Assembly (NCBI GenBank): GCA_003510215.1
Contig: DOKQ01000126.1
Location: 1 to 7,209 of the forward strand
Reading direction: 5' to 3'
DNA: 7,209 nt
From: Erysipelotrichaceae bacterium
GTDB taxonomy: Bacteria; Bacillota_I; Bacilli_A; Erysipelotrichales; Erysipelotrichaceae
How positions within the stretch are numbered: the first letter of the stretch is position 1; each line of letters opens with the position of its first letter. Made by a program: the position numbers and the translations under genes. Shown here one piece after another: positions 1 to 6,090 of this stretch. The notes under the pieces were generated by a model. That model did not search any database. It worked only from the letters and a program-made list of their open reading frames with translations, and was not told the origin of the DNA.

Positions 1-1151
1 ATATCCGCAATCACCTGCTCATCTAAGCCTTTGCGAGGTGGATCGACCACAATCACATCAATGGACTTCTTTTCAGCATGTAACTGTTCTTTTGCGCCAG
101 TTGCATCCATTGCCCAAAACTCAATATTCTCTATTTGATTGAGTTGTGCATTCTTCTTTGCATCCACCACAGCTTCTTCAACCACTTCCACACCTATGAC
201 CTTTTTGGCAAACTGACTTAAATAGCTACCGATGGTTCCAACACCACAATAAAGATCAAGAACAGTTTCGTGTGGTTGAATGTTGGCAAACTGGGCCACT
301 GTCTGATACAGTACTTCTGTTTGAACTGGATTTATCTGATAAAAACTCCGCAGTGAAATCTGGAAACGATATCCTAATAACACATCCTCAATGGTTTCCT
401 TACCAAAAACAAGTTTGTCCACATCCCCAAGAATGACATTGTCATCACGCTGATTGATTGAGACATAGATACTTTGAACCTGTGGAAAACTTACTGTTAA
501 CATATCAATCAGCGAGTCTTGATGCTTTAATGGAAACTCACGACTGACAAGACCAATCATGACTTCATTGGTTGCGAACGCCTGCTTTATAACTAAATGG
601 CGAAGCGATTCAATCGGTGAGTCCTTCAAAAATGACTTTAACTTTTGTCCAATCTGATTTTGTAACTCGGTTTGAACAAGACATGTATCCATGTCAATGA
701 TGTCATGAGAGTTCATCCGATAGAAACCCAACTTTGTTTCTTCAACTGAACTTTCGATGGGAATCATCACTTTATTGCGATACCCCCATGGATGATCCAT
801 GGTTTTAATCGGAAGTACCGGTTGCTCAATTTTCGCTACTCGTTTCATCAATTGCTCTACCTGCTTTTGCTTAAAAGCTGCCTGATGGTCTTTTGCCATA
901 TGCATGATTTGACATCCACCACACTGCTTAACAACAGCACAAGGAGGTAACACACGATGCTCGCTATCAGTAACCGAAGATAGTTGTCTACCATAGGCAA
1001 AGTTTTTCTTTACCATAGTTAATACAACTTCACCACATTCACCTTCAAGCATTCCCTTGACAAACACAGGAAAATGATCCAGTTTTAAAACACCGAATCC
1101 CTGATAGGTATAATCACTTACACATCCAAATACATGATCATTCTTTTTCAT
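1..1151 (-). CDS. rlmD: 23S rRNA (uracil-5-)-methyltransferase, RlmD/RlmCD (RumA) type, 3' end beyond window
   Basis: SAM-dependent enzyme making 5-methyluridine in 23S rRNA (U1939 for RlmD; U747 and U1939 for the Bacillota RlmCD form). The first 383 residues are present. Residues 1-55 look like a TRAM RNA-binding domain. An iron-sulfur cluster motif follows: Cys71, Cys77 and Cys80 in a C-x5-C-G-G-C pattern, with Cys157 (MDTC) as the likely fourth ligand. The methyltransferase fold has SAM motif I VLDLYCGVGTIG (297-308) and VDPPRKGL (369-376). The catalytic Cys (usually in a VSCNP-like motif) would lie about 20-30 residues past the window edge and cannot be checked; about 70 residues are missing compared with the usual ~455. 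The ATG at 1151 is chosen because it starts the TRAM domain, and no in-frame start lies just upstream. Its ribosome binding site is weak (GTGA 4 nt before ATG). The start sits just after a terminator-like hairpin. Sequence alone does not settle which uridine(s) it modifies. Confidence 0.93.
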   Translation of the reverse strand, partial: MKKNDHVFGCVSDYTYQGFGVLKLDHFPVFVKGMLEGECGEVVLTMVKKNFAYGRQLSSVTDSEHRVLPPCAVVKQCGGCQIMHMAKDHQAAFKQKQVEQLMKRVAKIEQPVLPIKTMDHPWGYRNKVMIPIESSVEETKLGFYRMNSHDIIDMDTCLVQTELQNQIGQKLKSFLKDSPIESLRHLVIKQAFATNEVMIGLVSREFPLKHQDSLIDMLTVSFPQVQSIYVSINQRDDNVILGDVDKLVFGKETIEDVLLGYRFQISLRSFYQINPVQTEVLYQTVAQFANIQPHETVLDLYCGVGTIGSYLSQFAKKVIGVEVVEEAVVDAKKNAQLNQIENIEFWAMDATGAKEQLHAEKKSIDVIVVDPPRKGLDEQVIAD

Positions 1152-1161
1152 AATTTCACAT

Positions 1162-1183
1162 AAAAAAGGGCAACGCCCTTTTA
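1162..1183 (-). terminator. Rho-independent terminator hairpin after the gat-region operon
   Basis: A perfect inverted repeat, arms 1164-1171 and 1175-1182, makes an 8-bp stem (AAAAGGGC/GCCCUUUU) with a 3-nt loop. Read on the minus strand, the 3' arm runs into six consecutive U residues, as in an intrinsic terminator. The stop codon of the upstream membrane protein gene (TAA, 1183-1181) overlaps the base of the stem. The rlmD start is only 10 nt beyond the U-run, so termination may be partial, with rlmD fed by read-through, or rlmD may have a promoter I could not find. On the plus strand the U-run is only four bases, so it would be weak in that direction. Confidence 0.75.
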
Positions 1184-1813
1184 TTCTCCTTCATCCTCAT
1201 CATCTTCATCATCGGTAGGATTATTTTGATTCGCAATCCGCTCATAAAGTTCCTGAACATACTCAGGATTCTTTGGATTGGATACAAGTTGAATCAAAGG
1301 TTCTTCCATTGTTGAGTTTAGATTTAACATAACGTAGACATAATTCTCTTCATTCTTAAAGCTCAGATTATTAAAGACATGCAACTCAAGATCATATTGC
1401 TTACTTGAGCCAACGACTGTAAAATACAGCCCCTTATCCAAAATAGTTAAAATCTGATCATAAAATCCCGCAACAAGCTCTTGAATCTCTTCAGGAGTCT
1501 GATCATCATTCACATCGACGGTAACTCGAAGTGTTGCACTTTTTAAATTAACAGATGCTTTATCCACAGATGAATGATTTGACAACACTCCGGTAATCTC
1601 ATCCAATTGTTCGGTTGTTATGGCAGGGTTCAAATCAACATCAAAACGGCTGCCGAAGATTGGCTGGCCAGTACTGATGAACGCATCATAAAGAAGTTTA
1701 CCCACAAGTGTTGTCGGAATTAAGAGCAGAATGATTCCGAAAATCAACACTACCAATGGCCAATGAACTCTCTTTAAACGCGAATTACGTTGTTTTTTTG
1801 GCTTTTGAGTCAT
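1181..1813 (-). CDS. Hypothetical single-pass membrane protein with acidic C-terminal tail
   Basis: I do not recognise this protein. It is 210 residues. A short, very basic N-terminus (K/R-rich, about residues 1-16) precedes one hydrophobic helix at about 19-38, giving a predicted N-in/C-out topology with the remaining ~170 residues outside the membrane. No lipobox or signal peptidase site is evident. The outer part alternates predicted helices and strands (a helix near TTEQLDEITGVL, a strand near SATLRVTVDV, then a second helix), which could be a small alpha/beta fold; this is inference only. The last 12 residues include 9 Asp/Glu. The ATG at 1813 is preferred over a TTG one codon upstream because it sits 7 nt after the strong TAAGGAGG site. 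It follows gatB by 55 nt in the same direction and probably belongs to the same transcript, ending at the hairpin over its stop codon. Confidence 0.8.
   Translation of the reverse strand: MTQKPKKQRNSRLKRVHWPLVVLIFGIILLLIPTTLVGKLLYDAFISTGQPIFGSRFDVDLNPAITTEQLDEITGVLSNHSSVDKASVNLKSATLRVTVDVNDDQTPEEIQELVAGFYDQILTILDKGLYFTVVGSSKQYDLELHVFNNLSFKNEENYVYVMLNLNSTMEEPLIQLVSNPKNPEYVQELYERIANQNNPTDDEDDEDEGE
1184..1213 (-). repeat. Low-complexity GAT/GAA/GAG codon run encoding acidic tail
   Basis: The last ten sense codons of the membrane protein gene are nearly all Asp or Glu, giving an imperfect GAN trinucleotide run immediately before the stop codon. It is compositionally simple but contains no long perfect repeat, so strong slippage is not expected. 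It also contains AAGGAG (1191-1186), which arises from the Glu-Gly-Glu codons and lies too far (34 nt) from the rlmD ATG to be its ordinary ribosome binding site. Confidence 0.5.
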
Positions 1814-1820
1814 CAAAACG

Positions 1821-1828
1821 CCTCCTTA
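1821..1828 (-). promoter_or_regulatory. Strong ribosome binding site of the membrane protein gene (decides start)
   Basis: TAAGGAGG, nearly the full anti-16S complement, lies 7 nt before ATG 1813 and only 4 nt before the alternative TTG at 1816, favouring ATG. The rest of the 1814-1868 gap is AT-rich on the minus strand and contains a TAAAAT hexamer (1842-1837) that could be a -10 box, but the -35 region at usual spacing is poor (about 3 of 6 matches), so I do not call a promoter. Confidence 0.75.
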
Positions 1829-1868
1829 TCTAACCTATTTTACAATAAACTTTAAAAAATTACTATAC

Positions 1869-3293
1869 CTAACGTTTTGACAACGCTTCTTTTACCATTT
1901 GACTTGTAAGAGCTGGATTTGCTTTACCTTTGGACAACTTCATGATTTGACCGACCAGAAAACCAATGGCACGGTCTTTCCCATTCTTATAGTCAATGAC
2001 TGATTGAGGATTGGCAGTAATAACTTCCTCTACCCAGCTAAGTAGCAACGACTCATCCGATACCTGTGACATACCTTGCTTTTCCACGGTTGCTTTCGGC
2101 GACTGTCCCTTAAGCATCCAGGTAAATACTTCTTTGGCCTGCTTCGAAGAAATCACCTGCTTATCAAGCAGTTCAAACAGCTCCACGAAGAATGTTGGAT
2201 TTATCCATTGTGAAAATGATTGCTCACCTTTTTGATCCACTACGGCTAACACTTCACTGATCAACCAATTGGATGTCAGTTTAACCGCACCACCCAGTTG
2301 AACAATCTGCTCAAAATAATCTCCGAGGGCTTTATTGGATACCAATAGTTTTGCATCTGTCTCATTGAGCTGATACTCATGGGTGTAACGCTTGAATCTA
2401 TCTTCAGGCATCTCAGGTAGATTGGCTTCCACATAAGCAAGCATCTCATCACTGACATACACAGGAAAAATATTCGGTTCTGGGAAGTACTTATAATCCA
2501 CAGATCCTTCTTTTTTGCGCATCGACACCGTCGTGCGAGTGGCTTCATCAAAGCGACGAGTTTCCTGAACGACGGATTGACCTGAAAGAAGCAGCGTTTT
2601 CTGACGCTCAAACTCATATTCAATCGCTCTTTCCACATTATTAACCGAGTTCAGATTCTTAATTTCCACCTTGGTACCAAAGGCATCGACACCGATTGGA
2701 CGAATCGAAATATTTACATCACAACGCATGGAACCTTCTTCCATTTTCACATCCGAAATATGTCCATACTCAAGCATCGTACGCAGTTTCTCCACATAAG
2801 CTGCCGCTTCCTTACCCGAACGCATATCCGCTTCTGAAACAATTTCGACAAGAGGTGTACCCGCACGATTAAAGTCAATCAGTGTAACATCATCACGATG
2901 AAATTGTTTTGCGGTATCTTCTTCCATATGTAAACGATTAATTCGAACCCGTTTACTTACGCCATCCACATCAATATCCACATACCCGTTTTTTCCTACA
3001 GGAAAGAACTGCTGGGTAATTTGAAATCCCTTCGGAAGATCCGAATAGTAATAGTTCTTACGGTCAAAGCGCAATAAACGATCAATTTCCAAATGGAATA
3101 ATTTGCAGGCAGTAAGTGAAAGCTCCACTGCTTTTTTATTTAACGAAGGTAATGTCCCTGGATGAGCCAGATCAATCTCATTTACACACGTATTCGGTTC
3201 TTGAGCGAAACTTACAGGAGCACCAGAAAACATCTTAGTCTTTGTTTTAAGTTCACAATGAATTTCAATTCCTATAACCAATTCAAAGCTCAT
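1869..3293 (-). CDS. gatB: Aspartyl/glutamyl-tRNA(Asn/Gln) amidotransferase subunit B
   Basis: GatB is the kinase/transamidase subunit of the cytosolic GatCAB complex. It activates the side chain of mischarged Glu-tRNAGln or Asp-tRNAAsn with ATP and completes amidation using ammonia channelled from GatA. The protein is 474 residues, full length for the family. The N-terminal cradle domain begins with the VIGIEIHCELKTKTKMFSG block. The family signature DRKNYYYSDLPKGFQITQ is at 77-94, LHMEED at 121-126 and GTPLVEIVSE at 145-154. His12, Glu124 and Glu150 match the metal-binding positions I recall for Staphylococcus aureus GatB. A helical domain and a YqeY-like tRNA-binding tail follow, including YKNGKDRAIGFLVGQIMK near the C-terminus. 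ATG 3293 overlaps the gatA stop by 4 nt (ATGA), with an AAGGTGG site just upstream inside gatA, implying coupled translation. The stop is TAG. Nothing is missing or broken. Confidence 0.98.
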   Translation of the reverse strand: MSFELVIGIEIHCELKTKTKMFSGAPVSFAQEPNTCVNEIDLAHPGTLPSLNKKAVELSLTACKLFHLEIDRLLRFDRKNYYYSDLPKGFQITQQFFPVGKNGYVDIDVDGVSKRVRINRLHMEEDTAKQFHRDDVTLIDFNRAGTPLVEIVSEADMRSGKEAAAYVEKLRTMLEYGHISDVKMEEGSMRCDVNISIRPIGVDAFGTKVEIKNLNSVNNVERAIEYEFERQKTLLLSGQSVVQETRRFDEATRTTVSMRKKEGSVDYKYFPEPNIFPVYVSDEMLAYVEANLPEMPEDRFKRYTHEYQLNETDAKLLVSNKALGDYFEQIVQLGGAVKLTSNWLISEVLAVVDQKGEQSFSQWINPTFFVELFELLDKQVISSKQAKEVFTWMLKGQSPKATVEKQGMSQVSDESLLLSWVEEVITANPQSVIDYKNGKDRAIGFLVGQIMKLSKGKANPALTSQMVKEALSKR

Positions 3294-4696
3294 AGTTCCA
3301 CCTTCGCTTTCAACCCTTTAAGCCCCGTCAACTTTTCCAACTGATATGCGATCTGAAGCAGTGTCTTCTCATCATACCCCTTGGAAAGAAGATTAATTCC
3401 TAGAGGTAAATGATTTTTCATTCCCATAGGAATGGTGATACTTGGATAACCGGTAAAATTACCTAAAACCATGTAATTCTCAGCCACAAGATACTTATCA
3501 GACAACTGATCAATCGATGGGTCATTAAGTTTGGGTGCCACATGCGAACTCGCAGGAGCCACAATCACATCCACTGATTCAAACATTTTTTCAGTTGCTT
3601 CGACCAGTTTACGACGAACACGTTGAGCCTTCTTCAATAACAACTCCTGATTTTCATCCATAAGACCATACGACCCTATGACAAATCGTTTGCGAATCAA
3701 AGGTCCAAACCCTTTCGTCCGTGTATTCGTCATGATTTCTTCCAGTGACTCTCCATCTTCATGTGTACCAAAACGTACACCATCCAAATTGGAATGATTT
3801 GCGGTTGCCTCACAGTTGGCAATAATATAGTACGTCGGTAACACCGTTTTAATCAGATTGGTGTTCATCGAAATGTCCACAAGGGTAGCCCCTTGTTCCT
3901 TAGCCTTATCCATCAAATCAAAAAATAAGGTTCGAGTATCTTCATCATCGATTGCATCCAATACATTCTTGAAAATACCAATACGTTTATTGGCCAGCGA
4001 CTCATCCAATGCTTCCACCACGTTTTCAAGCGGCGTAGATATGGAAGTCATATCCTTATCATCACGTCCAGAAAGTAGCATAAGCGCTTCTGCCGCGAGT
4101 TTAACTTCACGCGTAAAATAACCCACATGATCCAGGGAGGATGCATAGGGAATCACGCCATAACGTGAGATGCGACCATAGGTCGGTTTAAACCCGACAA
4201 TTCCACAGAATGCCGCAGGTTTTCGAATACTATCGCCTGTGTCTGTTCCAATCGCTAAGTCAACCGCACCGCTGGCAACCAACGCAGCACTTCCACCCGA
4301 AGATCCACCCGCAATCCGACTCAAATCGTACGGATTATGCACTGGTCCGGTAAATGATGTAATATTACTGCCACCCATACCCAACTCATCCAAAGAAGAT
4401 TTGGCCACAATAATGGCACCTGCCTCTTTAAACTTCGAAACTACCGTAGCATCGTAGGTCGCTACATAATTATCAAGCATATAGGAACTGGCTGTAGCAC
4501 GAATTCCTTTATATAACACATTGTCTTTAAGAATCACGGGCATCCCCGCAAGAGGACCCATTTTATCCAGCGCTTCATCGACTTGTTTTTCCACATCCAC
4601 AAAGCTTACCACCGCATTTAATTTTGGTTGCAACTTATGTAACTCATCGATTGTTTTATGAGCTTTTTGAAGCCACACTTCCTTTTTATTCGTCAT
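3290..4696 (-). CDS. gatA: Aspartyl/glutamyl-tRNA(Asn/Gln) amidotransferase subunit A
   Basis: GatA is the glutaminase of GatCAB: it hydrolyses glutamine and passes ammonia to GatB. It belongs to the amidase-signature family with a Ser-cisSer-Lys triad. In this 468-residue protein the triad is Lys57 (GMPVILKDN), Ser132 in AGGSSGGSAA, and nucleophile Ser156, 24 residues later as in the family. The residue just before the nucleophile is Asp155 (GTDTGDSIRKPA), where most GatA and other amidases have Gly (GTDTGGSIRQPA). The GAT codon reads clearly. Other blocks also deviate from the common form, for instance SLDHVGYFTR for SLDQIGPFTR and MGGSNITSF for MGSSTENSAF. Because the rest is intact and the gene sits between gatC and gatB, I infer an active but divergent lineage variant. 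The start ATG 4696 follows AAGGTGGTGA by 6 nt and overlaps gatC by 11 nt. The stop TGA overlaps the gatB start, showing UGA is a true stop here. Confidence 0.97.
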   Translation of the reverse strand: MTNKKEVWLQKAHKTIDELHKLQPKLNAVVSFVDVEKQVDEALDKMGPLAGMPVILKDNVLYKGIRATASSYMLDNYVATYDATVVSKFKEAGAIIVAKSSLDELGMGGSNITSFTGPVHNPYDLSRIAGGSSGGSAALVASGAVDLAIGTDTGDSIRKPAAFCGIVGFKPTYGRISRYGVIPYASSLDHVGYFTREVKLAAEALMLLSGRDDKDMTSISTPLENVVEALDESLANKRIGIFKNVLDAIDDEDTRTLFFDLMDKAKEQGATLVDISMNTNLIKTVLPTYYIIANCEATANHSNLDGVRFGTHEDGESLEEIMTNTRTKGFGPLIRKRFVIGSYGLMDENQELLLKKAQRVRRKLVEATEKMFESVDVIVAPASSHVAPKLNDPSIDQLSDKYLVAENYMVLGNFTGYPSITIPMGMKNHLPLGINLLSKGYDEKTLLQIAYQLEKLTGLKGLKAKVEL

Positions 4697-4991
4697 TGTC
4701 TTTCACCACCTTTGGAATCACGAAATACTGATTCTCTGCTTTCGGGGCATTAAGAAAGACATCCTTAACATCCATCACATGGTCAACCACATCCTCACGA
4801 AAAAAGGTTGTGGGTGTCTCAAAAGGATACACCAGTTCTTCACAATCTGAGGTGTCAATTCGATCGAGTAAATCTAATTGTGATAACAAGGTATCAAACT
4901 CGCTGACAATGTCTTTTGCCTCTTGTTCACTCAACGAAAACATAAGCTGTCTCGCCAGTTGATGAACTTTCTTTACTGATATTCGTTCCAT
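4686..4991 (-). CDS. gatC: Aspartyl/glutamyl-tRNA(Asn/Gln) amidotransferase subunit C
   Basis: GatC is the small subunit that wraps around GatA and holds it to GatB. At 101 residues it has the usual family length. The N-terminal helices (ISVKKVHQLARQLMFSLSEQE, first 24 residues region) match the typical 'hIAkLArLeLseeE' pattern. The central helix ends in a DLLDRIDTSDCEELVYPFE-like segment, then FREDVV at 64-69 and the C-terminal FLNAPKAENQYFVIPKVV at 79-96, the family hallmark. The ATG at 4991 is chosen because it begins the conserved N-terminus and lies 6 nt after AAGGAG. The frame is open upstream to an ATG at 5063 but that 24-residue extension lies inside camS and has no family counterpart. 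It starts 10 nt after camS and its end overlaps gatA by 11 nt. Confidence 0.96.
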   Translation of the reverse strand: MERISVKKVHQLARQLMFSLSEQEAKDIVSEFDTLLSQLDLLDRIDTSDCEELVYPFETPTTFFREDVVDHVMDVKDVFLNAPKAENQYFVIPKVVKDNDE

Positions 4992-4997
4992 GAATTT

Positions 4998-5003
4998 CTC
5001 CTT
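4998..5003 (-). promoter_or_regulatory. gatC ribosome binding site overlapping camS stop codon
   Basis: AAGGAG sits 6 nt before the gatC ATG at 4991. Its first bases are shared with the camS TAA stop (5004-5002), so ribosomes terminating on camS would be placed at the gatC initiation site. It is the main reason to reject the longer upstream gatC start. Confidence 0.85.
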
Positions 5004-6090
5004 AAAATAAGTATGTGACCGTCGGTGTTGTTTGACCACGATCTCGTGTAATAACAACAACAACGTCCTGCAACGACCGAATGCTAACCACTACTAGCAT
5101 ATCCCTTTTTTCAAATGTGTCAAGTAAGGAAACGGTCTTTTGTGTCACTGAAACCACTTCCGCGTATGTCTTAACGGACATATGCAACGTAATATCCAAT
5201 TTATCCAGATTACCCTCGATATATCTTCCTTTACCTACAACACCAATGGACTCTGGAAGCACATCCTGCAGACTTTTCTTAAGTGCATCAAATCCGGCCG
5301 ATGTCTGAATATCCAGATTGGTAGCTTCCGTTGAAGGGAACATCACCCAACGTTCATCATTGGTTTTAAATTGACCGGTACGAGACTCAAAGTAGCCCTC
5401 CCCAATCATACCTCCAGGAAGATAACTGTCTGAACTTAGCGTTGAATATAATGTAATGTAAATCGGAACATCTGTCACATTTGGAAGTGTCCGTAAATAG
5501 CTTTCCAACTTGCGACCAATATCACTGCCAAACTGATACAAACGATCGGTCGAAATCGTCACCGTACGTTCAATGCCATTAATAACCACCCGATGACTCT
5601 GATTCATCACAATGGCCAATGAAATGCCACCTAGACGATACTGATTCCCATCTCTACGCAGAAAATTCAACTCCACTACATCTGCCACGATCACCGCATC
5701 ACTGAGAGTAACCGAACTGCTTCCTGTGTCAAACTCACTGCCTATCGGCGGATTTAATCCCTGTGGATTGCTATCTGCTTCCCGACGTACCAGCGTGGTG
5801 AGCAGACTCTGAGTTAAAATCTGACCTTCCTGCAGAATGTAATCATTCACAGAAAAGTGCTGCTTCGACTTGTCCAAAAGCCGATCTCCAATTTCAAATA
5901 TATCATATCGCCCTAAATAAGTTCCATGATAATTCCGTACCGGTGAGGGTAAAAAGGATTGCATGACTGCATACTCATCCGCAGAACTTCGCGGAATAAT
6001 AATTTCTTCATTATTATCATCCGGAGCTGATGTGCACCCTGTCAAAACAAGAATCAGCACCATCATTCCAGCTATCCATTTCTTAATCAT
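5002..6090 (-). CDS. camS: CamS-family lipoprotein (sex pheromone cAM373 precursor family)
   Basis: A 362-residue predicted lipoprotein anchored on the outer face of the membrane. The signal peptide has Lys3-Lys4, a hydrophobic core (about 6-16) and lipobox LTGC with Cys19 as the lipidated residue, then a polar, acidic linker. The mature part carries CamS family marks: NYHGTYLGRYDIFEIGDRLL near 53-72, FSVNDYILQEGQIL at 79-92 (family form roughly FSp..YlfQEGQyL), and GLNPP at 111-115. Staphylococcal and enterococcal members release a short peptide from the signal sequence that acts as a plasmid pheromone; the cellular role of the lipoprotein body is not established. The start ATG 6090 lies 6 nt after AGAGGTGG and overlaps ligA by 8 nt. 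Location directly after ligA and before gatC agrees with Bacillus YerH and Staphylococcus CamS. Pheromone activity here is not supported by sequence. Confidence 0.92.
   Translation of the reverse strand: MIKKWIAGMMVLILVLTGCTSAPDDNNEEIIIPRSSADEYAVMQSFLPSPVRNYHGTYLGRYDIFEIGDRLLDKSKQHFSVNDYILQEGQILTQSLLTTLVRREADSNPQGLNPPIGSEFDTGSSSVTLSDAVIVADVVELNFLRRDGNQYRLGGISLAIVMNQSHRVVINGIERTVTISTDRLYQFGSDIGRKLESYLRTLPNVTDVPIYITLYSTLSSDSYLPGGMIGEGYFESRTGQFKTNDERWVMFPSTEATNLDIQTSAGFDALKKSLQDVLPESIGVVGKGRYIEGNLDKLDITLHMSVKTYAEVVSVTQKTVSLLDTFEKRDMLVVVSIRSLQDVVVVITRDRGQTTPTVTYLF

Noticed and set aside
1814..1816. TTG start one codon before the membrane protein ATG
   Set aside because: ATG 1813 has better spacing (7 nt against 4 nt) from the TAAGGAGG site and is the stronger start codon.
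1814..1868. Possible promoter in the gatB-membrane protein gap
   Set aside because: A TAAAAT hexamer is present but the matching -35 is poor, and AT-rich gaps give such hexamers by chance.
2276..2638. 120-residue open frame on the minus strand inside gatB
   Set aside because: It lies wholly within gatB in another frame; gatB is clearly conserved through this stretch, and the alternative product looks like no known protein.
2011..4457. Plus-strand open frames of 60-87 residues at 2011-2235, 3162-3344, 3858-4121 and 4239-4457
   Set aside because: All are antisense to gatB or gatA, are Ser/Thr-rich as expected of antisense shadows, and show no convincing ribosome binding site.
4992..5063. 24-residue N-terminal extension of GatC starting at 5063
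   Set aside because: It overlaps the camS coding end, has no counterpart in GatC, and the internal ATG at 4991 has an ideal ribosome binding site.
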